A stretch of 64,000 bases of DNA, from NCBI RefSeq assembly GCF_018603905.1, contig NZ_JAHFZZ010000003.1, forward strand, positions 310,001 through 374,000, written 5' to 3'. Every line of letters begins with the position of its first letter. Position 1 is the first letter of the stretch. This DNA is from Nonomuraea sp. NEAU-A123. Its GTDB lineage: Bacteria > Actinomycetota > Actinomycetes > Streptosporangiales > Streptosporangiaceae. The notes beneath the pieces are model-generated. The model made no database searches, was not told the DNA's origin, and saw only the letters and a list, made by a program, of their open reading frames with translations. The position numbers were made by a program, and so were the translations under genes. This document shows positions 41,337 through 50,317 of the stretch, one piece after another.

Positions 41337-44300
41337 GTGACCGACGACGTACAGCGCCAGGGCTCCCGTACGGCGGAGCCCGGCGCGGCCGCCCCGAGCG
41401 GGCTGGCGGCCGGGACCTACGAGGTGCTCAAGTCCCGGTTGGAAGCCCAGGCCAAGGCCCTGGCCAGAGCGGCCGAGGCGGTCAACGCCGAGCGCCTGAC
41501 CGTCTTCGGCGGCACGGAGCTCCGCCTGCTCGGCACCGAACGCATCCGCACGGACAACAACTGCGTCCCCCGGGACATCGTCTCGCTGGGCGGCGTCATG
41601 CTGTTCGGCTACAACGTGTTCATCGGGCTGAAACCCGAGACCACGGTCGCCGACGTCTTCTCCGTGCACCGCTTCACCAGGGACGGCGACGCCTTCAGGT
41701 TCGACCCCGACCGGCTGCCGGCCCTCGACGATCCGGGGTTCCAGAAGGACTTCGCCGAGCTGTACCGCTACTACAAGGAGTCCAGGCTCCACCATCTGAG
41801 ACGCGTCGAGGGCAAGCTGCTGGCCGTCTTCCAGACCGGCCCGGCCGACACGCGGGTCTTCAGATGGACGGTCGACCCCCAAGGAGTCACGAAATATCAG
41901 GACAACAGGGGTGAGCGGGACCACTCCTTCCCGCCCTCGCACGACTTCGTGTGGACTCCGGCCACCCGGGACGACCACGTGCTCGGCCGTCACCCGCACA
42001 TCTCCATCCGCGACGAGGTGTTCGTCGAGACGGTCGGCGGCGACCTGACCATCAAGATCGAGAACAACACCGAGACCGGCGAGGGCATCTACGCCGAGCC
42101 CGTCACCGAACCCCTCCAGAGCCTGGCCGACGCCGACGTCGAGCATGCCGTCATCGGCCCGCTCATCCTGATCAGGATCCGCCCGTACAAGGAGACCGGC
42201 TGGCGCCACCTGGTCTTCAACATCCGTACCAAGGCCGTGACCAGGCTCGACGGCATCGGCCAGGCGTGTCAGCGGCTCCCGGAGGACCAGGGGCTGATCT
42301 TCCCCGGCGGCTACTACCTGGCCACCGGGGTCAGCAAGACGTTCGACACCGACGTCACGGACCTGGAGTTCGACCGCGTGGTCCGCTCCCCCAACGGCGA
42401 GGACGTCCTGTACGTCTTCCACGCCAGAGGCGACGGCCGCTCGCTGCTCCTGCCGTACAACGTCATCAGGAAGGAAGTGGCGAACCCCATCGTCTGCCAC
42501 GGCTACTCCCTGTTCGACGACGGCACGATGGTGGTCTTCCGCGCCACCTCCGAGGAGCCGACGCGGGTCCACCCCATGCAGGTCTGGCAGACGCCGTACG
42601 TCTCCGACACCTACGCCGCCGCCCAGCCCACCGGCACTGGCCCGCTGGAGCGCATCGGCAACGCCGAGCTGGTGCGCGGCATCTCCGACTGCCTGTCGGT
42701 GGCCCGCATGATCGGCGAGATGGCGCCGTCGGCCGCCACGTTCGAGGCGCTGATCGCCGCCTGCACGCGGGCCTTCGACCACTACCACTGGCTCGGCGAG
42801 CAGGACCTGCGCGGCCCGCTCGCCGACGTACGGGCCACCGCCGAGCAGGTGCTCGACGAGTACGAGCACGTGGAGGCGCTCACCCGCCAGGCCGCCCGCA
42901 CCCTGGCCGAGGCCACGGAGGAGACCACCCGGCTCGTACGGCACGCGCGCGGCGACACCCCCGCCACCGCCGACGCCTGGGTGACGCTGCTGGCCACGTT
43001 GCGCCGGGCCCAGGGCCGCCTGGTGACGCTGCGCGAGGTCCGCTACCTGGACCTCGCCCGGCTCGACACGCTGGCCGGATCGCTGGCCGAGGAGCTGGTC
43101 TCCGTCGGACAGCGGGCCGTGGCGTTCCTCCAGGGGGCCGACGCGTTCACCGGCTACCACGAGGCGGTGGAGGCGCTGGCCGCCGAGGCCGCCGCGATCA
43201 CCACCGTGGCCGAGGCCGAGCCTGTCACAGAACGCCTGGCCACCCAGTCGGAGGGGCTGGAGGTCGTCACCGAGGTCGTGGGCTCGCTCGAGATCGCCGA
43301 CCCCACCGTACGCACCTCCATCCTGGAACGCATCGCCGAGGTGCTCGGCGGGGTGAACCGGGCGCGGGCCGTACTGGAAGGCCGCCGGCGCGAGCTGCTC
43401 GGGGCCGAGGGACGGGCGGCGTTCGCGGCCGAGTTCGCGCTGCTCGGGCAGGCCATCACCGGCGCGCTGGCGGTGGCGGACACGCCGCAGCGGTGCGACG
43501 AGCAGCTCGGGAAGCTGATGCTGCGGCTGGAGGCGCTGGAGACGCGCTTCGGCGAGTTCGACGACTTCGCCGCCCGGCTCGCGGGCAAGCGGGACGACGT
43601 CTACGAGGCGTTCTCGGCCCGCAAGCAGACGCAGCTCGACGAGCTCGCCCGCCGGGCCGACCGGATCTTCGCCTCGGCCGAGCGCATCCTGGGCAGCGTC
43701 ACCAGACGGCTGCCGTCGCTGGGCTCGCTCGACGAGGTCAACACCTTCTTCGCCACCGACCCGATGGTGGCCAAGCTCCGCTCGGTCTCCGTCGAGCTGC
43801 GCGGGCTCGGCGACGCCGTACGGGCCGAGGAGCTGGACGGCAGGATCAAGGCCGCGCAGCAGGAGGCGGGCCGGGCCCTGCGCGACCGCCTCGACCTGTT
43901 CTCGGACGGCGGCGAGACGCTGCGCCTGGGCCGGCACCGGTTCGCGGTCAACACCCAGCCCATCGACCTCACGCTGGTGCCGCACGACGGCGCCATGCAC
44001 TTCGCCATCACCGGCACCGACTACCGGTCCCCCGCCCCTACCTCGTTCGCCGATACCCAGCCGTTCTGGGACCAACTGCTCGCCTCCGAGACGCCGGAGG
44101 TCTACCGCGCCGAACATCTGGCCGCCTCGCTGCTCGACGTGGCGGTGCCGGGCGGGCCACTCCAAGATCTCGTACGGCAGGCCGCCGAAGAGCGCTACGA
44201 CGAGGGCTACGAGCGCGGCGTCCACGACCACGACGCGACCGCCATTCTCGACACGCTGCTCCGGCTCCGGGAGGGAGCGGGGCTGCTGCGGTATCCGCCG

Positions 44301-46184
44301 GATGCCCGGGCGGCGGCGCAGTTGTACTGGGCGTTCGGGGCGGACGAGGTTTCACGTAAAACATTCGCCACACGGGCCGTATCCCTGGTGCGCGCCCGCT
44401 CGGTCTTCGGCCCCACACCGGAGATCGCCGCTCTGGCAACGGAACTGGGCGCACAAATCGCCGCATTCCACACCGGGCCCGGCGAGACGGCCGCGCTCGC
44501 CGGGGAGTACCTCGTCGAGGAGCTCGCCGCCAAACCCGCCGGCTTCGTGACCAGCGCGGCGGCCCGTACCCTCCTCCAAGGCTTCCACCAGGCGCTCGGC
44601 CCGGCCAAGTCACGCGAGTTCGAGGAGGATCTCAAGGCCGTGGCGCTGCCTGATCGGCTGGAGCTGGCCCGGGCCTGGATCGGCGCCTTCGGCAAGGGCC
44701 CCGAGGTGCCCGAGTCCATCGCCGTACTGCTCTGCGACCTGCCCCGGCACGACTCCAGCGCCGCGCTCACCGCCACCGTGGAAGGTCTGCTCGGCACCCA
44801 CCCGCGCGTCGCCGACCGCAAACTGGAACTGCGCCTGGACGAGACCCTGGCCAGGACCCGCCGCTTCCGTACCGAACGCGTCCCCGCCTACCGCGCCTAC
44901 CAGAAGCGGCGCACCGAGCTGGTGGCCACCGAGCGGGCCCGGCTGCGGCTGGAGGAGTACCAGCCCAAGGTCATGAGCGCGTTCGTCCGCAACAGGCTGC
45001 TCGACGAGGTGTACCTGCCGCTGATCGGCGACAACCTGGCCAAGCAGCTCGGCGCCGCCGGAGCGGACAAGCGGACCGACCAGATGGGCCTGCTGCTGCT
45101 CATCTCGCCCCCCGGCTACGGCAAGACGACGCTGATGGAGTACGTCGCCAGCCGCCTCGGCCTGGTCTTCGTCAAGGTGAACGGCCCGGCGCTCGGCCAC
45201 GCCGTCACCTCGCTCGACCCGGCGGAGGCGCCCGACGCGACGGCCAGGCAGGAGGTCGAGAAGATCTCCTTCGCCCTGGAGACCGGCAACAACACGCTGC
45301 TGTACCTGGACGACATCCAGCACACCTCGCCCGAGTTGCTGCAGAAGTTCATCTCGCTGTGCGACGCCCAGCGCCGCATCGAGGGCGTGTGGGACGGCCG
45401 GACCCGTACGTACGACCTGCGCGGCAAGCGGTTCGCGGTGTGCATGGCGGGCAACCCGTACACCGAGTCGGGCCGGCGCTTCCGCATCCCCGACATGCTG
45501 GCCAACCGAGCCGACGTGTGGAACCTCGGCGACGTGCTGTCGGGCAAGGAAGAGCTGTTCGCGCTGAGCTACATCGACAACGCGCTCACCTCCAACCCGG
45601 TGCTGGCGCCGCTCTCCGCCCGTGACCGGGCCGACGTCGAGCTGCTGGTACGCCTGGCCCGCGGTGACCAGACGGCCCGGCCGGACCAGCTCCGGCACCC
45701 GTACGCCAAGACCGAGCTGGACCAGATCCTCAGCGTGCTGCGCAAGCTGGTGCGGGTGCAGGAGGTCGTGCTGGCCAACAACCAGGCCTACATCGCCTCG
45801 GCCGGGCAGTCCGACGCCGCCCGCACCGAGCCGCCGTTCCGCCTGCAGGGCTCGTACCGGAACATGAACAAGCTGGCCGAACGGATCGTGCCCGCCATGA
45901 ACGACGCCGAGCTGGAGGCGGTCATCGACGACCACTACCTCGGCGAGGCCCAGACCCTGACCAGCGACGCGGAGGCCAACCTGCTCAAGCTCGCCGAGCT
46001 CCGCGGCCGCCTCACTCCCGCTCAGGCGGCCCGCTGGCGTGACATCAAGGCGGCCTACCTGCGCGCCGAAGCGCTCGGCGGCGCCGAGGACGACCCGATG
46101 ACCAGGGCCGTGGGCGCCATCGGCCTGCTCGCGGACCGGGTGGGCGAGGTCGGCACGGCCATCAGGGAGAACGCGGCGGACTGA
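41337..46184 (+). CDS. Giant AAA+ ATPase with DUF3686-like N-terminal region
   Basis: 1615 aa. The N-terminal ~450 residues are beta-rich (GTELRLLGTERIRTDNNCVP, SLGGVMLFGYNVFIGL and many WxxxxxP strands), matching the DUF3686/DNA-repair-ATPase group. A long helical region (about 470-900) follows. The AAA+ core has Walker A in SPPGYGKTTLMEY (near residue 1258), Walker B in LLYLDDIQH and an arginine-rich sensor stretch (GNPYTESGRRFRIPDML). Proteins of this type tend to occur next to YqiK-like flotillins. The annotation as DNA repair is old and untested. It begins 6 bp after the flotillin stop with GTG and no clear ribosome site. Role: probably an ATP-driven remodeller working at the flotillin scaffold (inference). 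Confidence 0.82.
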   Translation: MTDDVQRQGSRTAEPGAAAPSGLAAGTYEVLKSRLEAQAKALARAAEAVNAERLTVFGGTELRLLGTERIRTDNNCVPRDIVSLGGVMLFGYNVFIGLKPETTVADVFSVHRFTRDGDAFRFDPDRLPALDDPGFQKDFAELYRYYKESRLHHLRRVEGKLLAVFQTGPADTRVFRWTVDPQGVTKYQDNRGERDHSFPPSHDFVWTPATRDDHVLGRHPHISIRDEVFVETVGGDLTIKIENNTETGEGIYAEPVTEPLQSLADADVEHAVIGPLILIRIRPYKETGWRHLVFNIRTKAVTRLDGIGQACQRLPEDQGLIFPGGYYLATGVSKTFDTDVTDLEFDRVVRSPNGEDVLYVFHARGDGRSLLLPYNVIRKEVANPIVCHGYSLFDDGTMVVFRATSEEPTRVHPMQVWQTPYVSDTYAAAQPTGTGPLERIGNAELVRGISDCLSVARMIGEMAPSAATFEALIAACTRAFDHYHWLGEQDLRGPLADVRATAEQVLDEYEHVEALTRQAARTLAEATEETTRLVRHARGDTPATADAWVTLLATLRRAQGRLVTLREVRYLDLARLDTLAGSLAEELVSVGQRAVAFLQGADAFTGYHEAVEALAAEAAAITTVAEAEPVTERLATQSEGLEVVTEVVGSLEIADPTVRTSILERIAEVLGGVNRARAVLEGRRRELLGAEGRAAFAAEFALLGQAITGALAVADTPQRCDEQLGKLMLRLEALETRFGEFDDFAARLAGKRDDVYEAFSARKQTQLDELARRADRIFASAERILGSVTRRLPSLGSLDEVNTFFATDPMVAKLRSVSVELRGLGDAVRAEELDGRIKAAQQEAGRALRDRLDLFSDGGETLRLGRHRFAVNTQPIDLTLVPHDGAMHFAITGTDYRSPAPTSFADTQPFWDQLLASETPEVYRAEHLAASLLDVAVPGGPLQDLVRQAAEERYDEGYERGVHDHDATAILDTLLRLREGAGLLRYPPDARAAAQLYWAFGADEVSRKTFATRAVSLVRARSVFGPTPEIAALATELGAQIAAFHTGPGETAALAGEYLVEELAAKPAGFVTSAAARTLLQGFHQALGPAKSREFEEDLKAVALPDRLELARAWIGAFGKGPEVPESIAVLLCDLPRHDSSAALTATVEGLLGTHPRVADRKLELRLDETLARTRRFRTERVPAYRAYQKRRTELVATERARLRLEEYQPKVMSAFVRNRLLDEVYLPLIGDNLAKQLGAAGADKRTDQMGLLLLISPPGYGKTTLMEYVASRLGLVFVKVNGPALGHAVTSLDPAEAPDATARQEVEKISFALETGNNTLLYLDDIQHTSPELLQKFISLCDAQRRIEGVWDGRTRTYDLRGKRFAVCMAGNPYTESGRRFRIPDMLANRADVWNLGDVLSGKEELFALSYIDNALTSNPVLAPLSARDRADVELLVRLARGDQTARPDQLRHPYAKTELDQILSVLRKLVRVQEVVLANNQAYIASAGQSDAARTEPPFRLQGSYRNMNKLAERIVPAMNDAELEAVIDDHYLGEAQTLTSDAEANLLKLAELRGRLTPAQAARWRDIKAAYLRAEALGGAEDDPMTRAVGAIGLLADRVGEVGTAIRENAAD

Positions 46185-46188
46185 CGCG

Positions 46189-46665
46189 TCACTGCGACGA
46201 GGTCAGCTGCGTCGTACAGGTTCGCTGGATGGCCGTGGCCCGGTCGAGAAAGTCGAGGATCAGCTCCAGTTGCTCGTCCGAGTAGCTGGAGTACAGCTCG
46301 GACAGCCCGGCCACGAACGGCGCGAAGAGCTCGGCGCCCCCGGCCAGTTGCTCGTGGTTGACCTCGACGATCACCCGCCGCCGGTCCTTGGGGTCGCGGG
46401 TGCGGCGCACCAGCCACTTGCTCTCCAGCCGATCGATGAGCCCGCTCACCGAGGCGGGCGCCAGGCCGGTGTGCTTCGAGAGCTCGCCCGCGGTCAGCGG
46501 GCCCAGCCGTTGGAGCAGGTCAAGGGCCTTCTCCTCGGTCATTCCCACCCCCAGCCGCTCGCCGATGGCGGTGTGGAACATCACGGCGGCGTTGCTGTTG
46601 TCCCGCCCGGCCACGAACAGGGCTTCGAGCAATTTCTTTCGGTGCTCCGAAATATCTCTGGACAT
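46189..46665 (-). CDS. MarR-family transcriptional regulator
   Basis: 158 aa. The winged HTH runs LGPLTAGELSKHTGLAPASVSGLIDRLESKWLVRRTRDPKDRRRV, with the DxRR wing typical of MarR. AAGGAGG lies 5 nt before ATG 46665. A perfect palindrome sits between it and the divergent monooxygenase gene 52 bp away, so it most likely represses both and responds to an aromatic or phenolic ligand (inference). Confidence 0.92.
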   Translation of the reverse strand: MSRDISEHRKKLLEALFVAGRDNSNAAVMFHTAIGERLGVGMTEEKALDLLQRLGPLTAGELSKHTGLAPASVSGLIDRLESKWLVRRTRDPKDRRRVIVEVNHEQLAGGAELFAPFVAGLSELYSSYSDEQLELILDFLDRATAIQRTCTTQLTSSQ

Positions 46666-46686
46666 GGCCCTCCTTCCCGGCATATA

Positions 46687-46706
46687 TTTCGTTCGACCGA
46701 ACGAAA
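46687..46706. promoter_or_regulatory. MarR operator palindrome
   Basis: TTTCGTTCG-AC-CGAACGAAA, a 9-bp perfect inverted repeat with a 2-bp centre, midway between the divergent MarR and monooxygenase starts. Its size fits a MarR dimer site. Confidence 0.8.
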
Positions 46707-46716
46707 GGTTATCACC

Positions 46717-47862
46717 ATGAAGGCTCTGATCATAGGTTGCGGCATCGGTGGCCCGGCAACCGCGATGGCCCTGCGCGAGGCCGGCATCGACGCCGCGATC
46801 TTCGAGGCGTACCAGGATAAGGCGGAAGGCGTCGGCTCGTTCCTCAACGTCGCCTCGAACGGCTTGGACGCCCTGCGGGTGCTGGGCGCGCACCGCCAGG
46901 TGATGGCGGCCGGCATCCCCACCCCGCACATGGTCATGTGGAGCGGCTCCGGCAAGCGCCTCGGCGAGGTGGCCAACGGCCTGGCCCTCGACGACGGCAC
47001 GGTGAGCCACACGATCCTGCGCTCCGACCTCTACCGCATCGTCCGCGACGAGGCCGCCTCCCGCGGCATCCCGATCTCGTACGGCAAGCGCCTGGTCTCC
47101 TTCGACGACACGGGCGACCAGGTGACGGCCCGTTTCGAGGATGGCACGGAGGAGACGGGCGACGTGCTGATCGCCGCCGACGGCGTGCACTCGCGCACCC
47201 GCGCCCAGCTCGACCCCGGCGCGCCCGCGCCCCGCTACAGCGGCCTGTACAGCTTCGGCGGGATCGTCCGCGACAGCGACTTCACGGGCGAGCCGGGGGT
47301 CTACAACATGGTGTTCGGCAAGCGCGCGTTCTTCGGTTACACCGTGGCCGCCTCCGGGGAGACCTGGTGGTTCGCCAACCTGCCGCGCGAACTCGGGGAC
47401 GTACCACCGGACTGGAAGCCGCTGCTGGTCGAGGCGTTCAAGGACGACGCGAACTTCTCCGCCGAGCTGGTCAGCCGCTCCAAGGTGGACCTGGCGCTGC
47501 CGGTCTACGACCTGCCGCCGCTGCGGACCTGGCACAAGGGGCGGGTGGTGCTCACCGGCGACGCCGCGCACGCCACCTCTCCGAGCTCGGGGCAGGGCGC
47601 CTCACAGGCCATCGAGGACGCGATCGTGCTGGCCAGGTGCCTGCGGGACGCGGCGGACCACCGGGAGGCGTTCGAGCGATTCGAGGCCGAGCGGCGTGAG
47701 CGCGCTGAGCGGGTCGTCGCCTACTCGCGGACGATCAGCAACAGCAAGGCCGCGGGGCCCGTCGGCCGGGTGTTCCGCGACCTGATGATGCCGTTCTTCC
47801 TCAAGAAGACGGCCAGCCAGGAGTCACTGTCCTGGATGTACCGCCACCACGTCAGCCTGTGA
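46717..47862 (+). CDS. FAD-dependent monooxygenase (aromatic hydroxylase type)
   Basis: 381 aa. The dinucleotide motif GCGIGGPATAMALREAG binds FAD. The DG motif lies in LIAADGVHSRTR and the GD motif in VVLTGDAAHATSP. These three mark class A flavoprotein monooxygenases that hydroxylate aromatic or polyketide substrates with NAD(P)H and oxygen. It is divergent from and probably controlled by the MarR repressor. The substrate is unknown; a role in detoxification or tailoring is equally possible. The last 39 bp overlap the converging DapA-like gene. Confidence 0.88.
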   Translation: MKALIIGCGIGGPATAMALREAGIDAAIFEAYQDKAEGVGSFLNVASNGLDALRVLGAHRQVMAAGIPTPHMVMWSGSGKRLGEVANGLALDDGTVSHTILRSDLYRIVRDEAASRGIPISYGKRLVSFDDTGDQVTARFEDGTEETGDVLIAADGVHSRTRAQLDPGAPAPRYSGLYSFGGIVRDSDFTGEPGVYNMVFGKRAFFGYTVAASGETWWFANLPRELGDVPPDWKPLLVEAFKDDANFSAELVSRSKVDLALPVYDLPPLRTWHKGRVVLTGDAAHATSPSSGQGASQAIEDAIVLARCLRDAADHREAFERFEAERRERAERVVAYSRTISNSKAAGPVGRVFRDLMMPFFLKKTASQESLSWMYRHHVSL

Positions 47863-48702
47863 GACGGCCTCCGGGCTCGCGGGGAGCAGCGGCAGGCGCA
47901 CGTCCGGGGTCGGGATGAGGCCCCGGGCGTGCAGGACCCCCTTGATCACGGTCGGGTTCGGCTCGGCGAACAGCGCGGCCGACAGCCGGGCGAGCCGGTG
48001 ACCCAGCGCCCTGCCCCTGGCCACGTCACCCGCCTGCCACGCCGCGACCAGCTCGGCGAACCGGTCGGTGGCCAGATGCGCCGAGGCCAGGATGCCGCCC
48101 GAGGCGCCCAGCGCCAGCAGCGGCGAGATGAACAGGTCGTCGCCGCCCAGCACCTCGAACCCCTCAGGCAGGTCCCCGAGCAGGTCCACGGCGTCCTGGT
48201 CGATCCCGCCCGCCGCGTACTTCACCCCGGCGATCATCGGGTGCCCGCCCAGGTGACGCAGGGTCGCCGCGCTCACGGCCTGCCCGGTCCGGTAGGGAAT
48301 GTGATAGATCACCAGCGGCACCGGCGTCTCCTCCGCCAGCGCCTCGAAGTGCGCGACGACACCGCGCTCCGAGGGCCGCAGAAAGTACGGCACGGTCACC
48401 AGCGCGGCGGAGACCCCCGCGGGCAGGTCCTGCAACGCCGCGGCCGTCGAGCGCGTGTCGTTGCCGGAGATGCCGACGGTCAGCGGCACCTCGCGTTCCG
48501 CGCAGACCCGGACGCAGACCTCGATCACCCGCGCCCGCTCGGCGGGCGTCAGCGCCGCGACCTCTCCGGTCGTGCCCAGCGCGACCAGTCCGGCGGCGCC
48601 CTGGTCGAGAACGTGGCGGGCGAGCTTGTCGATCGCCTCGACGGCCACCTCGTCCGTCTCGGTGAACGGCGTGACCAGTGGCACATGAAGTCCTGTCAGC
48701 AT
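47824..48702 (-). CDS. DapA-family aldolase/lyase
   Basis: 292 aa, Schiff-base TIM barrel of the dihydrodipicolinate synthase/N-acetylneuraminate lyase family. GTTGE (43-47) binds the pyruvate carboxylate, Tyr133 in IYHIPYRTG is the proton relay, and Lys161 in AGVKYAAGG forms the Schiff base. It is isolated from lysine genes and divergent from a LysR regulator, so it may be a catabolic aldolase rather than the biosynthetic DapA. The 70 bp between the two genes should hold the LysR site. Confidence 0.88.
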   Translation of the reverse strand: MLTGLHVPLVTPFTETDEVAVEAIDKLARHVLDQGAAGLVALGTTGEVAALTPAERARVIEVCVRVCAEREVPLTVGISGNDTRSTAAALQDLPAGVSAALVTVPYFLRPSERGVVAHFEALAEETPVPLVIYHIPYRTGQAVSAATLRHLGGHPMIAGVKYAAGGIDQDAVDLLGDLPEGFEVLGGDDLFISPLLALGASGGILASAHLATDRFAELVAAWQAGDVARGRALGHRLARLSAALFAEPNPTVIKGVLHARGLIPTPDVRLPLLPASPEAVSQADVVAVHPGQ

Positions 48703-48772
48703 GCTTCAGCATGACGCGGAACAATACGTTAGGTCCAGCGCGGATTTCTGCTGTTGAGCTTAAGCTTGTCTG

Positions 48773-49642
48773 ATGCTCGACCCTCGTAAGCTCCACCTCC
48801 TGCGCGAACTCGCCCAACGCGGCACCATCGCCGCGGTCGCCGAGGCGCTCAGCTTCACCCCGTCGGCGATCTCCCAGCAGCTCAGCGCCCTGGAGCGGGA
48901 GGCGGGCGTGGCGCTGTTGCGGCGCACGGGCCGTACGGTCACGCTGACGCCCGCCGGACACCTGCTCGTCGAGCACGCGCAGGACATACTCGAGCAGCTG
49001 GAAAGGGCGTCCGCGGCGCTCGCCGCGGTGCGGAGCGGCCCGTCGGGGCCGCTGCGGGTCGGCGCGTTCCCGTCGGCGGCGCGCGTGCTGCTGCCGCCCG
49101 CCCTCGCCGAGCTGTCCCGCGCGCATCCGGGACTGCGGCCGATGGTCTCCGAGATCGACCCCGCCGACGTCTCCGCCGCGCTGCGGGCGGGTGAGGTGGA
49201 CGTCGCGCTCGTGCACGAGTACGACTTCGTGCCGCCGGTCACCGACGCGTCGCTGGAGACGGAGCCGCTGTTCGGGGAGCGGATGTACCTCACTGACCGC
49301 GCCACGATCGCCGACGCCCGCGACGACGCCTGGATCGTCGGCAAGCCCGGCACCCTGTGCCACGCGATGGCGATCCGGGCCTGCCAGGCGGCCGGTTTCG
49401 AGCCGCGGGTCCGTCACCAGATCGACGACTTCGACACCGTGCTCGCCTTCGCCGCCGCCGGTCAGGGCGTGGCGCTCGTGCCGCGCCTGGCCGCGCTCAC
49501 GCCGCCGCACGGGGTGACGCTGACCAGCCTGCCCCTCAGCCGCCGCACCCTGGCCGCCTTCCGCCGGGGGTACGGCGAGCACCCCGCGATCAAGGCGGCC
49601 ATCGCGGCCTTCCACACCGCGATCACCCACCTCCCTCTCTGA
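48773..49642 (+). CDS. LysR-family transcriptional regulator
   Basis: 289 aa. The N-terminal HTH runs LDPRKLHLLRELAQRGTIAAVAEAL, then SFTPSAISQQLSALEREAGV and the wing GRTVTLTPAG. The rest is a periplasmic-binding-like inducer domain. It is divergent from the DapA-like gene, the classical arrangement for LysR control of a neighbour. The last 20 bp overlap the converging TetR gene. Confidence 0.92.
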   Translation: MLDPRKLHLLRELAQRGTIAAVAEALSFTPSAISQQLSALEREAGVALLRRTGRTVTLTPAGHLLVEHAQDILEQLERASAALAAVRSGPSGPLRVGAFPSAARVLLPPALAELSRAHPGLRPMVSEIDPADVSAALRAGEVDVALVHEYDFVPPVTDASLETEPLFGERMYLTDRATIADARDDAWIVGKPGTLCHAMAIRACQAAGFEPRVRHQIDDFDTVLAFAAAGQGVALVPRLAALTPPHGVTLTSLPLSRRTLAAFRRGYGEHPAIKAAIAAFHTAITHLPL

Positions 49643-50237
49643 GCGGACCCTTTCCCTCACCGAGCAGGCCTCTGGCGAGGTCGCCGAGGGTGGCCGCGAC
49701 CCTGGCCGACTGGCCGCCGAGCAGCAGGCCGCCGATCGGCTCCGTGTGCAGCGTGCCGAGCAGGACGTGCCCGGCCAGCTCGGCGTCGAGATCCGGCCGC
49801 GCTTCGGCGATCAGGGCCGAGATGTGCTCGTGCCACGCCACGTAGATCGGGTTGGCCAGCCGCGACCCGCCCCCGGCCTTCTGGGTCAGCCTGGCGTGCT
49901 CGTGCGCCGCCATCAACCCCACGTTCCCGGCCGCCATCGCGACCACCGCGTCGAGGAAGGCGACCAGCCGTTCCCCCGCCGGAGCACCCGGCCCCAGCGG
50001 CGGCGGCCCCTCCATGACGGCCTGCTCCAGCGCACGCGCCCGCTCCGTCATGAGCTCCTCCATGAGCCCGACACGGCTGCCGAACCGGTGGAACACCGTC
50101 CCCTTGCCCACGCCCGCGGCGGCGGCGACCCGCTCGACGGAGACCTCCCCCGGCGGATGCTCGCGTAGCAGCGCCTCGGCGGCCTCCAGGATCGCCCGCC
50201 TGTTGCGTGCCGCGTCGGCCCGCTCCCGCCGTTCCAT
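49623..50237 (-). CDS. TetR-family repressor of the adjacent oxidoreductase
   Basis: 204 aa. The HTH runs RRAILEAAEALLREHPPGEVSVERVAAAAGVGKGTVFHRFGSRVGLM. The C-terminal domain contains HISALIAEARPDLDAELAGHVLLG, of the type found in many quinone- or drug-responsive regulators. ATG 50237 is chosen, with AGGGAA upstream; a longer start at 50294 would run through the operator. It is divergent from the quinone reductase gene. Confidence 0.9.
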   Translation of the reverse strand: MERRERADAARNRRAILEAAEALLREHPPGEVSVERVAAAAGVGKGTVFHRFGSRVGLMEELMTERARALEQAVMEGPPPLGPGAPAGERLVAFLDAVVAMAAGNVGLMAAHEHARLTQKAGGGSRLANPIYVAWHEHISALIAEARPDLDAELAGHVLLGTLHTEPIGGLLLGGQSARVAATLGDLARGLLGEGKGPLREGGG

Positions 50238-50262
50238 CAGATCATTGTTCCCTATAGACAAG

Positions 50263-50301
50263 TTGACCGACGGTCCATATATTAACTGGACCAACGGTTC
50301 A
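50263..50301. promoter_or_regulatory. Two TetR operator palindromes
   Basis: TTGACCGACGGTCCA (50263-50277) and TGGACCAACGGTTCA (50287-50301) are related 15-bp dyads built on a TGGACC half-site, with centres 24 bp apart. They fill the gap between the divergent TetR and quinone reductase genes. Confidence 0.75.
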
Positions 50302-50317
50302 CTTAGAAGGGTGTCGC

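Noticed and set aside
39261..44231. A 1656-codon open frame on the minus strand
   Set aside because: It is antisense to the flotillin and AAA+ genes, which have clear domains. High GC at third positions opens long opposite frames; the translation is His/Arg/Gly/Leu-rich without motifs.
46666..47571. 300-residue N-terminal extension of the MarR frame
   Set aside because: Antisense to the monooxygenase; the strong AAGGAGG before ATG 46665 fixes the start.
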